A stretch of 64,000 nucleotides of DNA from Hyphomicrobiales bacterium (GTDB lineage: Bacteria > Pseudomonadota > Alphaproteobacteria > Rhizobiales > Rhizobiaceae). The notes under the pieces were generated by a model. The model was given only the letters and a program-made list of their open reading frames with translations, was not told where the DNA came from and searched no databases. Of this stretch, positions 54,592-64,000 are shown piece by piece; within the stretch, counting starts at the first letter, position 1, and each line of letters begins with the position of its first letter. Made by a program: the position numbers and the translations under genes. Location: assembly GCA_900466005.1 (NCBI GenBank), contig UEGQ01000004.1:124001-188000 (forward strand). The letters run 5' to 3'.

Positions 54592-56483
54592 CTAGAAATT
54601 TGGCATCCCCGACGGACGAAGATGGCGTCTGAGCGCCGCAATGCGGAAGATGGCGTTGGCGGCCCCATAGCCCTGATAGCCGCGTCGCTCGACGATCTCG
54701 AAGAAGAAGCCTTCCCCGTAGGTCGGCGAATAGAGCTGGAAATACTCGCCCTGCTCGTCACGGTCATAGAGAATGTTCGCTGCCTTCAGCTTTTCCACCA
54801 GCGCAGGCTCCAGGCCGAACCGGGCCTCCACGTCGTCGTAGTAGTTCGGCGAGATGTGAAGCGCCACGAATCCGTTCCGCTTCAGCGCCTCCGCCGTTGC
54901 AAAAATATCCTTTGTCTCGAAGGCGAGGTGTTGGATGCCCGAGCCGAAGGTCTCGGCTATGAAATGGCCGGCCAGCGTGTTGCGGTTCTCCGCGCCGTTG
55001 AGCGTGATACGCAGCGAGCCGGTCGCATTCTCGACCACCTGGCTGCGCACGACGCCGGCCGGATCGATGATGTCGACCATCGGCGTCTTCCGCACCTTTA
55101 GCTGCGAGGTATAGAAGAGCAGCCAGGACAGCATCTCGTCGTACTTCACCGTCTGGGCGACATGATCGATGCGCGTGAGGCCCGCATCGTTTCCCGCGGC
55201 GCCGCCCGGCAGAGGTTCGAAATCGATTTCCCAGATGCGTCCGAGATCGCCCTTGCGATCGAGGAAATAGACGAGACCTCCGCCGACACCGCGAATGGCT
55301 GGAATGGCCACTTCGCCCGGCTCCACCGGTTGTTCGAAGGCCTCTGCGCCGAGGGCCACGGCACGGGTCAGTGCAGCCTCGGCGTCGTCCACCATCAGCG
55401 CGATCGCGTAGGCATTGGCGCCGTGCACCAGATAGGACGCATTGGCGAAACCGCGTTCGTCGCGGTTGAGAATTAGGTTCACCCCGCCCTGCCGGAACAG
55501 GGTCACCGCCTTGGACTTGTGCCGTGATGTCGGCCGGAAGCCCAGCACACTCAGAAGACCTTCAAGTTGCCGCTCGTCATCTCCCTCACTGACGGCAAAC
55601 TCCACGAAGGCAATGTCCTCGACTTCGGCCCTGTCGGGCAGGGCCGGAACGCTCATGGCGACATCGGGTTCGGCACGCTTTACCTGATCCATCAAGTAGA
55701 TCAGCGAGCGGTGCCCGTCGGCGGAAATCGCGGTCGGCGAACCGCCGCGAAACTGGTCGTTGAAGATCTCCAGCGAAATATAGCCGGCATAGCCGGTGGC
55801 GGCCACAGCCCGCATGAAATCGGTCACAGGCAAGTCGCCTTCGCCCGGCATGTTGCGGAAGTGACGCGACCAGTAGAGCAGATCCATCTCGATCTGCGGC
55901 GCATCGGCCAATTGCACGATGAAGATGCGGTCGGCCGGAATGGAGCGGATGGAGTTCACGTCGATCTTGCGGGCCAGCGTGTGGAAGCTGTCGAGGATGA
56001 GGCCAATATTCGGGTGGTCGGCCCGGCGCACGATTTCCCAGGCGTCGCGGTGATCGTTGATGTGCCGTCCCCAGGCCAAAGCCTCGTACCCGACACGGAG
56101 ACCGCGCCGGGCTGCCCGTTCGCCCAGTTCGTGGAAGTCGGCCGCCGCCCGATCTATGCCGCCCAGCGAGACGGGGGATGTGTTCGAGCAGATCAGCATG
56201 AGGTCGGTACCGACTTCCGCCATCAGATCGAATTTCCGTTCCGCCCGGTCGAAGTTGCGACTGCGGAAGGGCTCCGGCATGCCCTCGAAATCACGGAAGG
56301 GCTGGAACAGCGTCACCTCCAGCCCGTGATCACGAACCATGCGCCCGACTTCGGCCGGTGAACGGTCGAAGGCCAGGAAACGTTCTCGAAGATCTCGATT
56401 CCGTCAAAACCGGCTCGCGCGATAGCGATCAGTTTTTCCTCGAAATCACCGCTGATCGAAACCGTGGCGATCGACGTCTTCAT
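54592..56483 (-). pseudogene. quiC: 3-dehydroshikimate dehydratase (TIM + HPPD-like fusion), frameshifted
   Basis: This is a QsuB/QuiC-type enzyme that turns 3-dehydroshikimate into protocatechuate. The N-terminal part from the ATG at 56483 reads MKTSIATVSISGDFEEKL and FDGIEIFEN, then the frame breaks near 56380. The rest is open from before 56340 to the stop at 54592: an AP-endonuclease-2-like TIM barrel (ICSNTSPVSLGG, YEALAWGRHIND, ILDSFHTLA, FIVQLADAPQIEMDLL) and a C-terminal 4-hydroxyphenylpyruvate-dioxygenase-like half (RIDHVAQTV, GSGIQHLAFET, QGEYFQLYSPTYGEGFFFEIVER). The expected DNA around the break has one more base (GAGAACGATTTCC against GAGAACGTTTCC), so a single deletion or a sequencing error is indicated. 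Upstream genes are also damaged. Confidence 0.78.
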
Positions 56484-56485
56484 CG

Positions 56486-57268
56486 TCAGGCCTCCATCTC
56501 CTCGCACCGATGCAGTTCGCGGCGGAGCTTTGCGGTATCGACCTCGAGGCCCGTGAAAAGTCGGAACGCGTCCACGCCTTGATGGAAGAACAGTTCATAG
56601 CCGCTGATGACCTCGAGACCGGCGCGGCGGCACTCGTTGAGAAACTCGGTATCAACCGGCGTGTAGACTGCGTCAAAGGCCCAGCGCTGCTTTCCGATGA
56701 TCGATGCAGGGATGGCGCTCCCCGGGTAGCCGACCATGCCGAGAGGCGTGCAGTTCACCAGCCCGTCCGCCTCTTCGGCCGCTTCCTCGATGGAGCTTGC
56801 CATCCGCACCTCCAGGGAGAACCCGGCCTGCCCGAGTGCGTCGAGAAGCGGCGTTACACGCGCGGGCGACGTGTCATAGACAACCAGTTCCTGGCATCCC
56901 AGCCCGACCAAGCCGAAGGCCACCGCCTTGCCGACGCCGCCGCCGCCCGCCATCGCGACCTTTCCGGGAGGGGCCTTGCCGAACGCAGCGCGAAACGCCG
57001 CCATGAAGCCGGTATAGTCGGTATTGTAGCCCGCCGGTCCGCCCTTGCCGAAGAGTACGGTGTTGCAGGCACCGATCGCGGCGATGGCGCGGTCGGGCAC
57101 CGTCAGGTAGTTCGTCACCTTTTCCTTGTAGGGGTAGGTGATGTTGACGCCGCGAAAGCCTTCGCCTCGGCAGGTCTCGAAGACAGCTTCGAACGAACGG
57201 CCCATGTCGGCCGGCACGGGCCGTTCGTAGGTTACCTCGAGGCCACAAAGCCGGCCGGCCAGCTCATG
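56486..57268 (-). pseudogene. Shikimate/quinate dehydrogenase-like gene, 5' truncated
   Basis: This is an AroE/YdiB-like NAD(P) dehydrogenase fragment. Homology begins abruptly at HELAGRLCGLEVTYE (about 57268) without the usual N-terminal strand and S-x-S-P substrate motif, so roughly 25-30 residues are missing. The rest is complete: GFRGVNITYPYKEKV (catalytic Lys), GACNTV, YNTDYTGF, AGGGGVGKAVAFGL (cofactor), NCTPLGM and SGYELFFHQGVDAF. A GTG at 57217 could start a 243-residue product, but without the N-terminal substrate-binding strands it should be inactive. It lies 2 bases before the dehydratase gene, so the pair was an operon for quinate or shikimate breakdown. Confidence 0.75.
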
Positions 57269-57515
57269 GGAACAGGATGGCTTTCGGGCATTCGACGATC
57301 CGGGTGAAGATCTTGATGCCCGTCAGTCCGAAAATGAGCATGAAGATGTTGGCGAGCACCAGATTGCCGACCGTGAACCAGAACATATCCGGCTTCTCGA
57401 TCATCAGCAGCGGGCCGGGGTTCAGACCATGAATGAACAGCGCGCCGATGATGATGGCGGTGACCGCGTCGCCGGGAATGCCGAGCGTCAGCATCGGAAT
57501 GTAGGCGCCGCCAAC
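57264..57515 (-). pseudogene. tctA: tctA fragment (tripartite tricarboxylate transporter large subunit)
   Basis: This is an internal fragment of about 83 residues from the roughly 500-residue TctA membrane protein. It reads VGGAYIPMLTLGIPGD, AVTAIIIGALFIHGLNPGPLL and ends VECPKAILFP followed by a stop. It covers only a C-terminal-half portion of TctA, so both ends are missing; no tctB or tctC is present. It is fused directly to the LysR remnant on one side and the aroE-like remnant on the other, which marks two deletion joints within about 250 bases. Confidence 0.75.
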
Positions 57516-58225
57516 AGTCCTTCGCGCTCGAATATTCCCGCCATGATCGCGCCATAGGGGTCGCGCGGGTCGATTCCGATCAGTGGGTATTCGGCGATCT
57601 CTCGCGCCGACACCATGGAGCGGCCGGCCAGCGGATGCTCCTTGGCTGCGATGCAGACCAGATGCCCCTTCGACAGCGGCTCAAAGGTGATCGAGGGGTG
57701 AGACAGCTTGTAGCTCATGGCGACCACTTCGCCCTTGCCGAGCAACAGATAGTCGATGGCCTCCTCGATCTTGAGAATATCGAAATTGACCTTGATGTCG
57801 GGGCAGACGCGCATGAGCTTCGCAACCGCCTCGGGTGCCATGACGGTGGCGATGCTAGGCACCGAACCGATCGCGAGTTCAACGCCCAATCCACGCTCCA
57901 GCCGCCCGATCGAATACTGGAGGTCGTCCACCTTGCGATGCACTTCCTGCAATTGCGCGAAGATATCGCGTGCTTCGTCGGTCGGGACGTGACGTCCGGC
58001 CTTCTTGACGAAGAGCTTGATGCCGAGCGAGCCTTCGATGTGTTTCATCGTCCGGCTGACGCCGGGCTGGGCAATGTTCATCAGGCGCGCAGCACCTGCG
58101 ATTGTGCCGGCGATCATGACTGCGCGTATGACCTCGATCTGACGCAAAGTGAGCCCGGCTCTGACGCCGGTTCGCGCGTCCGTTTCCGCTCGCGAGCGGA
58201 TGACGCCGCCGCTGCTATCCTTCAT
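57488..58225 (-). pseudogene. LysR-family regulator, 3' truncated
   Basis: This is a LysR-type regulator fragment of about 245 codons; the family is normally about 300. The helix-turn-helix (LTLRQIEVIRAVMIAGTIAGAARLMNIAQPGVSRTMKHIE) and most of the ligand domain are intact, but after IFEREGL (near 57518) the sequence runs into the tctA fragment and stops. The lost part is the last strands and helix of the effector domain. The ATG at 58225 is preceded by GGAGGAG; an upstream ATG at 58240 is in frame. A regulator of the quinate/tricarboxylate locus is inferred. It may be inactive or constitutive. Confidence 0.75.
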
Positions 58226-58398
58226 TGCTCCTCCCGACATGCGACACGCCGAGCACGGTTGATCCGCGCAAACTCAAGGCATCTGCAATGAAAGCACTAT
58301 TTTGCGTGCATGTACAAAGTCAGATCCGGTCGGCCCCGACGGCAAACGCATTTTGCGGCGCCTTTGGTAAATGCACCGGAATTGCCGCAAAAAGCCGC

Positions 58399-60480
58399 CT
58401 ACCTTGAGGGTGCGTGGCGTTTTCCAAGCAACTGTCGCGCAGCGACCGGTATGACCAGCAGGATGCCGATGATCGTCGCCGTCAGGTCGGGCGCCACGAG
58501 CAGAATTGCTGAAAAGACGAGAGCGATGCGCTCGAACCAGTAGAGCGGGCCGAAGAGCCAGTTGGAGACCGCAGCCGCAAGCGCGACAATGCCGAGGACG
58601 GTGCCGCCGAAGGCGAGGAAGAAATTCGCCCATGTGAAGCCGTCGGTCACCAGCAGCAGGGCCGGCTGGAAGGCGAAGACGAAGGGAACCAGCGCCTTGC
58701 CCATGCTCAGCCTGAAGGCCGTGTTGCCCGCCTTGAACGCGTTGGCACCGGCAATTCCGGCGCCCGCATAGGCGGCCATGGCGACGGGCGGCGTCACGTC
58801 CGCCAGCACGCCGTAGTAGAAGACGAAGAAGTGCGCGACCAGTTGCTGCACGCCGAGGAGGCCGAGGATCGGGGCCGCGACCGCGACCATGATGATGTAG
58901 TTGGCCGTCGTCGGAATGCCGCAACCCATGAGGATGCAGACGACCGCCGTCAGGATGAGCGTGAAGAGCAGTGTCAGGGTGGGGACCGTCATCACTTCGA
59001 AGGGCAGGACGCCAAGCGTCGCGTGCACCGAGCCGGCCCAGTCCTGGGCAATGCTGGTCACCATGTAAGCGATTTTGAAGCCGACGCCGGTCAGGGTCAC
59101 TACACCGATGACAACGCCGACGAGGGCTGCCGCCGCGGTAACGGAGAGCGACTGCCGCGCGCCCAGGATGAAACCCTCCCAAAGGCTGTGCGCTGTCCCA
59201 TACAGACCGTTCATCACGCCGTGCGATCGAACCTGCTGAATGATCAGCACCCCGACACAGGCGGTGATCGACCAGAACGCAGCCGCAAACGGTGTGCGGC
59301 CGGACAAGAGCACCGCAATCAGGATGACGAGCGGCACGACTGTCAGCCAGCCCTCCTTCAGGACCTTCCAGGCATTCGGCAATTCGGCGGCGGAAAGGCC
59401 CCTGAGACCGAGCCGCCGTGCTTCGAGGTGCACCTGCACCAGCACGCCGAAGAAGTGCATGAAGGCAGGAACCAGAGCCGCTGTCAGGATCGTTGTGAGC
59501 GGCAGCCCGAGATATTCGATCATCAGGAAGGCGACAGCGCCCATGACCGGCGGTGTGATCTGACCGCCGGTCGAAGCGGCGGCCTCGACGGCGGCCGCGA
59601 AATGGCGCGGATAGCCGATCCGGATCATGGCCGGGATCGTGAGAGCACCGGTCGTCACGGTATTGGCGATGGACGATCCGGAGATCGACCCCAGCAGCGC
59701 CGAGGAGACGACGGACACCTTGGCCGGGCCGCCGGCATAACGGCCGGCGAGCGCCGAGGCCACGTCGATGAAGAGCTGCCCGAGTCCGATACGTGTCGCC
59801 ATCACCCCGAACAGGACGAAATGGAAGACATAGGTCGCGATCACGCCGAGCGCCGTCCCGTAAATGCCCTGCGAGGTGAGATAGAGATGGTTGACGATGT
59901 TCGACCAGCTGGCGCCCGGATGCACCAGGATCCCGGGCATCGACTTGCCGAAGTAGGCGTAAGCGATGAAGAGGATTGCGATCACCGGCAGCGGCCAGCC
60001 CATCGATCGGCGAACCGCCTCCAGCAGCACGACGATCAGGATCGTACCCATGGCGACGTCGATGGGCAGTGGATTGCCGACCCGGAACGCCAGTTCACTG
60101 TATATCCAGGGAACATAAAGGGCCGCCAGAAGGCCCGCGACACCAAGGATCCAATCCGCGACCGGGAGCCCGAACGGCGCCGTGACACCCGGTTTGATCT
60201 CCTTCGTTCCGAAAGCCGAGAAACTCAGAAAGACGACGAGCAGCGTAACGCCGAGGTGCAGGCCGCGATGAACCGTCGCCTGCGGTATGCCGAACCCCGC
60301 TGTGTAGTAATGATAGCAGGAGAGCAGAAACAGGATCGTGGCGGCGATGATCGTCAGCGGCCATGCGAGCACACGAAAGCGAAGCTCCGGATCGTAAGTC
60401 TCTTCGATCGCCTGCAACTCGTCCGGTGTCAGATGCCGCACATCGTCGGTGGCGTCTGGTCTGTCCTTGTTCACGGTCAT
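58399..60480 (-). CDS. TRAP transporter permease, 4TM/12TM fusion (TAXI type)
   Basis: This is a 693-residue fused small and large membrane subunit of a TAXI-TRAP importer. It has more than a dozen hydrophobic segments. Features of the fusion family are SGSSIANTVTTGALTIPAMIRIGYP, AAVEAAASTGGQITPPVMGAVAFLMIEYLG and GCGIPTTANYIIMVAVAAPIL. It uses an ion gradient, probably sodium, rather than ATP. The ATG at 60480 follows CGAGGAGACAGCTGCC. Its partner binding protein is just upstream, with a GC hairpin between. TAXI systems commonly carry dicarboxylates or related acids; no substrate can be named here. Confidence 0.93.
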   Translation of the reverse strand: MTVNKDRPDATDDVRHLTPDELQAIEETYDPELRFRVLAWPLTIIAATILFLLSCYHYYTAGFGIPQATVHRGLHLGVTLLVVFLSFSAFGTKEIKPGVTAPFGLPVADWILGVAGLLAALYVPWIYSELAFRVGNPLPIDVAMGTILIVVLLEAVRRSMGWPLPVIAILFIAYAYFGKSMPGILVHPGASWSNIVNHLYLTSQGIYGTALGVIATYVFHFVLFGVMATRIGLGQLFIDVASALAGRYAGGPAKVSVVSSALLGSISGSSIANTVTTGALTIPAMIRIGYPRHFAAAVEAAASTGGQITPPVMGAVAFLMIEYLGLPLTTILTAALVPAFMHFFGVLVQVHLEARRLGLRGLSAAELPNAWKVLKEGWLTVVPLVILIAVLLSGRTPFAAAFWSITACVGVLIIQQVRSHGVMNGLYGTAHSLWEGFILGARQSLSVTAAAALVGVVIGVVTLTGVGFKIAYMVTSIAQDWAGSVHATLGVLPFEVMTVPTLTLLFTLILTAVVCILMGCGIPTTANYIIMVAVAAPILGLLGVQQLVAHFFVFYYGVLADVTPPVAMAAYAGAGIAGANAFKAGNTAFRLSMGKALVPFVFAFQPALLLVTDGFTWANFFLAFGGTVLGIVALAAAVSNWLFGPLYWFERIALVFSAILLVAPDLTATIIGILLVIPVAARQLLGKRHAPSR

Positions 60481-60503
60481 GGCAGCTGTCTCCTCGGAAA
60501 CCG

Positions 60504-60530
60504 CGGGCCGCGCATGGACTGCGCGGCCCG
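60504..60530 (-). promoter_or_regulatory. Intercistronic hairpin between TAXI binding protein and TRAP permease
   Basis: CGGGCCGCGC (60504-60513) and GCGCGGCCCG (60521-60530) form a perfect 10-bp stem with a 7-base loop in the 86-base gap after the binding-protein gene. As with the hairpin at 951-975, it may limit readthrough into the permease gene or protect the upstream message. Confidence 0.6.
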
Positions 60531-60566
60531 GTCGCATTGCTGTGCTGAAGATACCAGGATCGTACC

Positions 60567-61568
60567 TTACTTCAGGAGCCCGGCTTCCTTGTAGAACTTC
60601 TCCGCGCCCGGATGCAGCGGAATGCCGACGCCCTTGAGGGCATTCTCCTTGACGATGGCCTTGCCCTTGGCATGTCCAGCGTCGAGCTGCTTGCGCGTAT
60701 TGTCGTTCCAGAGTGCCTTGGTGATACCGTAGATCAGGTCTTCCGGCTGATCGGCGCTGGTGATCCACTGCGCGCCGACGGCAAGGGTCTTTACGTCGTC
60801 CGGGTTGCCTTCATAGGTGCCGCCGGGCACCGTGTCGCTTGCAAAGAAGGTGTACTTTTCACAGATGGTCGGCGCATCGTCGCAGGAGATCGGCACGAGC
60901 TTCACCTCATGCTGGCTTGCGAGTTCGGCGATCGCCCCCGCCGGATAGCCGCCCACGAAGAAGAAGGCGTCCATGGCGCCGTCGCGCATGCGGTCCGCTG
61001 CCTGGTCCGGCTTCAGGAACTCGGCCGAGATATCCGATTCGGACAGGCCGTAACCTTCGAGGATGACGCGGGCGTCGACGAGCGTGCCGGAGCCCGGCTC
61101 ATCGAGCGAGACGCGTTTTCCCTTGAGATCGGCCACGCTCTTGATGCCCGAACCGGCGCTCGCGATGAGGTGAATGCTTTCCGGATAGAGGTTGGCGATT
61201 GCCCGGAGCTTCTCGACGGGAGGCTTGCCTTCCCAGATGCCCGTGCCGCTATGGGCCCAGGTGGCGACATCCGACTGGGCGAATCCGGACTCCAGCGACC
61301 CGCCGGCGATCGCGTTGATGTTGGCGACCGAGCCGTTGGACGAGAGCGCCGATGCAACGAGGCCCGGAACACCGCAGGCGCCACCCTCCTCGCAAGAGCG
61401 CGAACCGGGTGGGCTCGAGATGGCGTTCGCCAGCAGCCCGCCGATTGGATAGTAAGTGCCGGCAGTACCGCCCGTGCCAATACGGAAGAAGGCCATCTCC
61501 TGTGCTGCGGCCGTTGCGGCGAGACCCAGCGCCAGGACGGCGCCTGCGAGAATATTGACGTGTTTCAT
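60567..61568 (-). CDS. TAXI-family TRAP transporter solute-binding protein
   Basis: This is a 333-residue periplasmic binding protein. A signal peptide covers about residues 1-22 (LAGAVLALGLAATAAAQ). Family motifs are FFRIGTGGTAGTYYPIGGLLANAIS, AQSDVATWA, LRAIANLYPESIHLIASAGSGIKSVADLKGKRVSLDEPGSGT and a C-terminal HPGAEKFYKEAGLL. AAGGAGGGAAGAAACGACC precedes the ATG. It is the binding partner of the fused permease downstream. Confidence 0.94.
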   Translation of the reverse strand: MKHVNILAGAVLALGLAATAAAQEMAFFRIGTGGTAGTYYPIGGLLANAISSPPGSRSCEEGGACGVPGLVASALSSNGSVANINAIAGGSLESGFAQSDVATWAHSGTGIWEGKPPVEKLRAIANLYPESIHLIASAGSGIKSVADLKGKRVSLDEPGSGTLVDARVILEGYGLSESDISAEFLKPDQAADRMRDGAMDAFFFVGGYPAGAIAELASQHEVKLVPISCDDAPTICEKYTFFASDTVPGGTYEGNPDDVKTLAVGAQWITSADQPEDLIYGITKALWNDNTRKQLDAGHAKGKAIVKENALKGVGIPLHPGAEKFYKEAGLLK

Positions 61569-61699
61569 GGTCGTTTCTTCCCTCCTTCAAATCGTTGCGG
61601 TTTCTTGAGCAAGCTTAGGGGGCCTTGGACGGTGGTGCAAGGCGGAGTTGCCAAGCGATGAGACACTCGTACATCATCAGCCTTCGGCGGGCACGAGGC

Positions 61700-62767
<1,068 letters not shown>

Positions 62768-62778
62768 GGGTAACCCTT

Positions 62779-63612
62779 TCAGCCTTTGACCGCGCCGGCC
62801 GTCAGGCCCCGCACGAGATAGCGCTGGATGAGGAGGAAGAAGAGGCAGGCCGGGATGAGAGCCAGTACGCCCGCCGCCATCATCTGCCCGAAGTCGACGG
62901 AGAACTTGGATACGAAGGACAGAAGTCCGACCGGGAACGTCGCCGCATCGTTCCCGGAGATCAGCATCAGGGCGAAGAGCAGCTCGCTCCAGGCGGCGGT
63001 GAAGACGAAGCCGAGCGTCGCGGCGATACCGGGCAGCGTCAGCGGCAGGATGATTTGCCGGAAGGCGACGAACTGGGTGGCGCCGTCGATCATGGCGGCT
63101 TCTTCCAGATCCTTCGGGATGCCGTCGAAGAAGGACTGCATCAGGAAGGTCGCGAAAGGGACGTTGAACGCGGAATAGACGATCACGAGACCGGTGAGGC
63201 TGTTGGTCAGCCCGAGCGGCGAGAGCATCTTGAAGATCGGGGCGACCAGCATGACCAATGGAAACATCTGGGTGAGGAGCATCAGTGCGACGATCCAGTA
63301 TTTCGCCCGGAACGAAAAGCGCGACAGCGCGTAGCCGGAGAGGGAGGCAAGCACGGTGACGACGGCCGCTGTGGCGCCGGAAACGATGAGGCTGTTCTTG
63401 AAGAAGGTCGGGAAGGCGCTGTGGGCGATGACGAAGGTGAAATGTTCGAGCGTCATCTCCGACGGCCACAGGCGCACGCCCTCGCTGTAGAGCAGGCGGT
63501 TGGGTGTCACCGACACCTTCAGGAGCCAGAACAGCGGAAAGAGCGCGACGGCGATATAGGCGAGGATCGCAAGCCGGTGGGCGATGGTGAGGAGAATGCG
63601 GGACGGCCTCAT
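62779..63612 (-). CDS. ABC sugar transporter permease (MalG type)
   Basis: This is a 277-residue inner-membrane permease with about six hydrophobic segments. The EAA loop is LEEAAMIDGATQFVAFRQIILPLTLP (about 163-188), and the C-terminus YLVRGLTAGAVKG is the family ending. It lies 4 bases after the partial permease and 11 bases before the ATPase. The substrate is probably a sugar or polyol; the binding-protein gene lies outside the window. Confidence 0.93.
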   Translation of the reverse strand: MRPSRILLTIAHRLAILAYIAVALFPLFWLLKVSVTPNRLLYSEGVRLWPSEMTLEHFTFVIAHSAFPTFFKNSLIVSGATAAVVTVLASLSGYALSRFSFRAKYWIVALMLLTQMFPLVMLVAPIFKMLSPLGLTNSLTGLVIVYSAFNVPFATFLMQSFFDGIPKDLEEAAMIDGATQFVAFRQIILPLTLPGIAATLGFVFTAAWSELLFALMLISGNDAATFPVGLLSFVSKFSVDFGQMMAAGVLALIPACLFFLLIQRYLVRGLTAGAVKG

Positions 63613-63616
63613 GGTC

Positions 63617-64000
63617 TCAGCCCTTGTTCAGAAGCGACTGGCGAAGCAGCACGATCAGCATGGAATAGGCAAGCAGCAGCACGAGCAGCACCAGGGCAAT
63701 CGCCGAGGCATAGCCGAAATCGAGCCGCTTGAAGGCTTGGGTGAAGATGTAGGAGGCGACGATCTGGGTCCGGTCGGCCGGCCCGCCATTGGTCATGACG
63801 ATGATCAGGTCGGCGAAGTTGGAGATCCAGACGGTGCGCAGGAGCACGGTGATGGCGATCGTCGGCGCGAGAAACGGCAGGGTGATCGACATGAAGCGCT
63901 GGACAGGGCCGGCGCCGTCGATCGCGGCGGCTTCGTAGAGGTCGCGCGGGATCGCCTGAAGAGCGGCAAGAAGCGTGATGGCGAAGAAGGGTATGCCCCA
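63617..64000 (-). CDS. ABC sugar transporter permease (MalF type, partial)
   Basis: Only the C-terminal 127 residues are in the window; the gene continues past the right edge. The EAA loop DLYEAAAIDGAGPVQRFMSITLPFLAP is visible, followed by a hydrophobic segment and IVMTNGGPADRTQIVASYIFTQAF, typical of MalF-type subunits. It lies upstream of the MalG-type permease by 4 bases, so the order is MalF-MalG-ATPase. Confidence 0.9.
   Translation of the reverse strand, partial: WGIPFFAITLLAALQAIPRDLYEAAAIDGAGPVQRFMSITLPFLAPTIAITVLLRTVWISNFADLIIVMTNGGPADRTQIVASYIFTQAFKRLDFGYASAIALVLLVLLLAYSMLIVLLRQSLLNKG

Noticed and set aside
56370..56390. Programmed ribosomal frameshifting in the dehydratase gene.
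   Set aside because: No slippery heptamer or following structure is visible at the break, and neighbouring genes are also damaged, so mutation or sequencing error is more likely.
57200..57600. Insertion sequence as the cause of the LysR/tctA/aroE joints.
   Set aside because: No transposase remnant, terminal inverted repeat or target duplication is seen at either joint.

Overview
The window looks like part of a secondary replicon (chromid or megaplasmid) of a Rhizobiaceae-type alphaproteobacterium such as Sinorhizobium/Ensifer, Rhizobium or Shinella. Grounds: GC-rich codon use, many ABC and TRAP uptake systems each next to a LacI, AraC or LysR regulator, CtrA-type boxes (TTAA-N7-TTAA) in front of minCDE, and a TGA-N9-TCA palindrome of the kind bound by the rhizobial iron regulator RirA. 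The genus is inferred. I found no tRNA, rRNA, CRISPR array, transposase or phage gene.

Layout. 0-10.3 kb (+): a sugar-type ABC importer followed by GMC oxidoreductase, SDR, second GMC oxidoreductase, Dabb protein, DUF993 aldolase-like protein and a LacI regulator, apparently one catabolic operon for an unknown carbohydrate-like compound. 10.3-16.2 kb: a GlxA-type regulator with two divergent units (PfpI/DoxX/RibD-like/SRPBCC, and an FAD monooxygenase) linked by a shared operator-like sequence. 16.3-17.6 kb: glycerate 2-kinase. 17.6-32.9 kb: an AraC regulator facing an eleven-gene catecholate siderophore operon: TonB receptor, O-methyltransferase, FecB-like binding protein, isochorismate synthase, DHB-AMP ligase, isochorismatase, separate aryl carrier protein, EntF-like NRPS with a serine specificity code, DHB dehydrogenase, IroE-like esterase and Sfp-type PPTase.

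33-38 kb: glutathione S-transferase, then a LacI regulator with IolH-like, IolG and IolI-like genes (inositol interconversion). 38-41 kb: a small hypothetical gene, minCDE and a DUF305 membrane protein. 41-43 kb: RecQ helicase. 43.2-50.1 kb: LacI regulator, PotABCD/Fbp-type ABC importer, glycerophosphodiesterase and inositol-monophosphatase-like protein; I infer uptake and stepwise hydrolysis of a glycerophosphodiester, possibly glycerophosphoinositol, which would feed the inositol genes upstream. 50.4-54.2 kb: AraC regulator and a two-subunit molybdenum hydroxylase.

54.6-58.2 kb (-): a decayed quinate/shikimate locus. The LysR gene lacks its 3' end, tctA is an internal fragment, the aroE-like gene lacks its 5' end, and the 3-dehydroshikimate dehydratase gene carries a one-base frameshift. 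58.4-61.6 kb (-): an intact TAXI-TRAP transporter. 61.7-64 kb (-): ATPase and two permeases of another sugar ABC importer, the last running off the window.

The best candidates for new biology are the enterobactin-like operon with a split EntB and an embedded O-methyltransferase, the proposed glycerophosphoinositol operon with its operator pair, the GMC/DUF993 pathway, and the scarred quinate locus.
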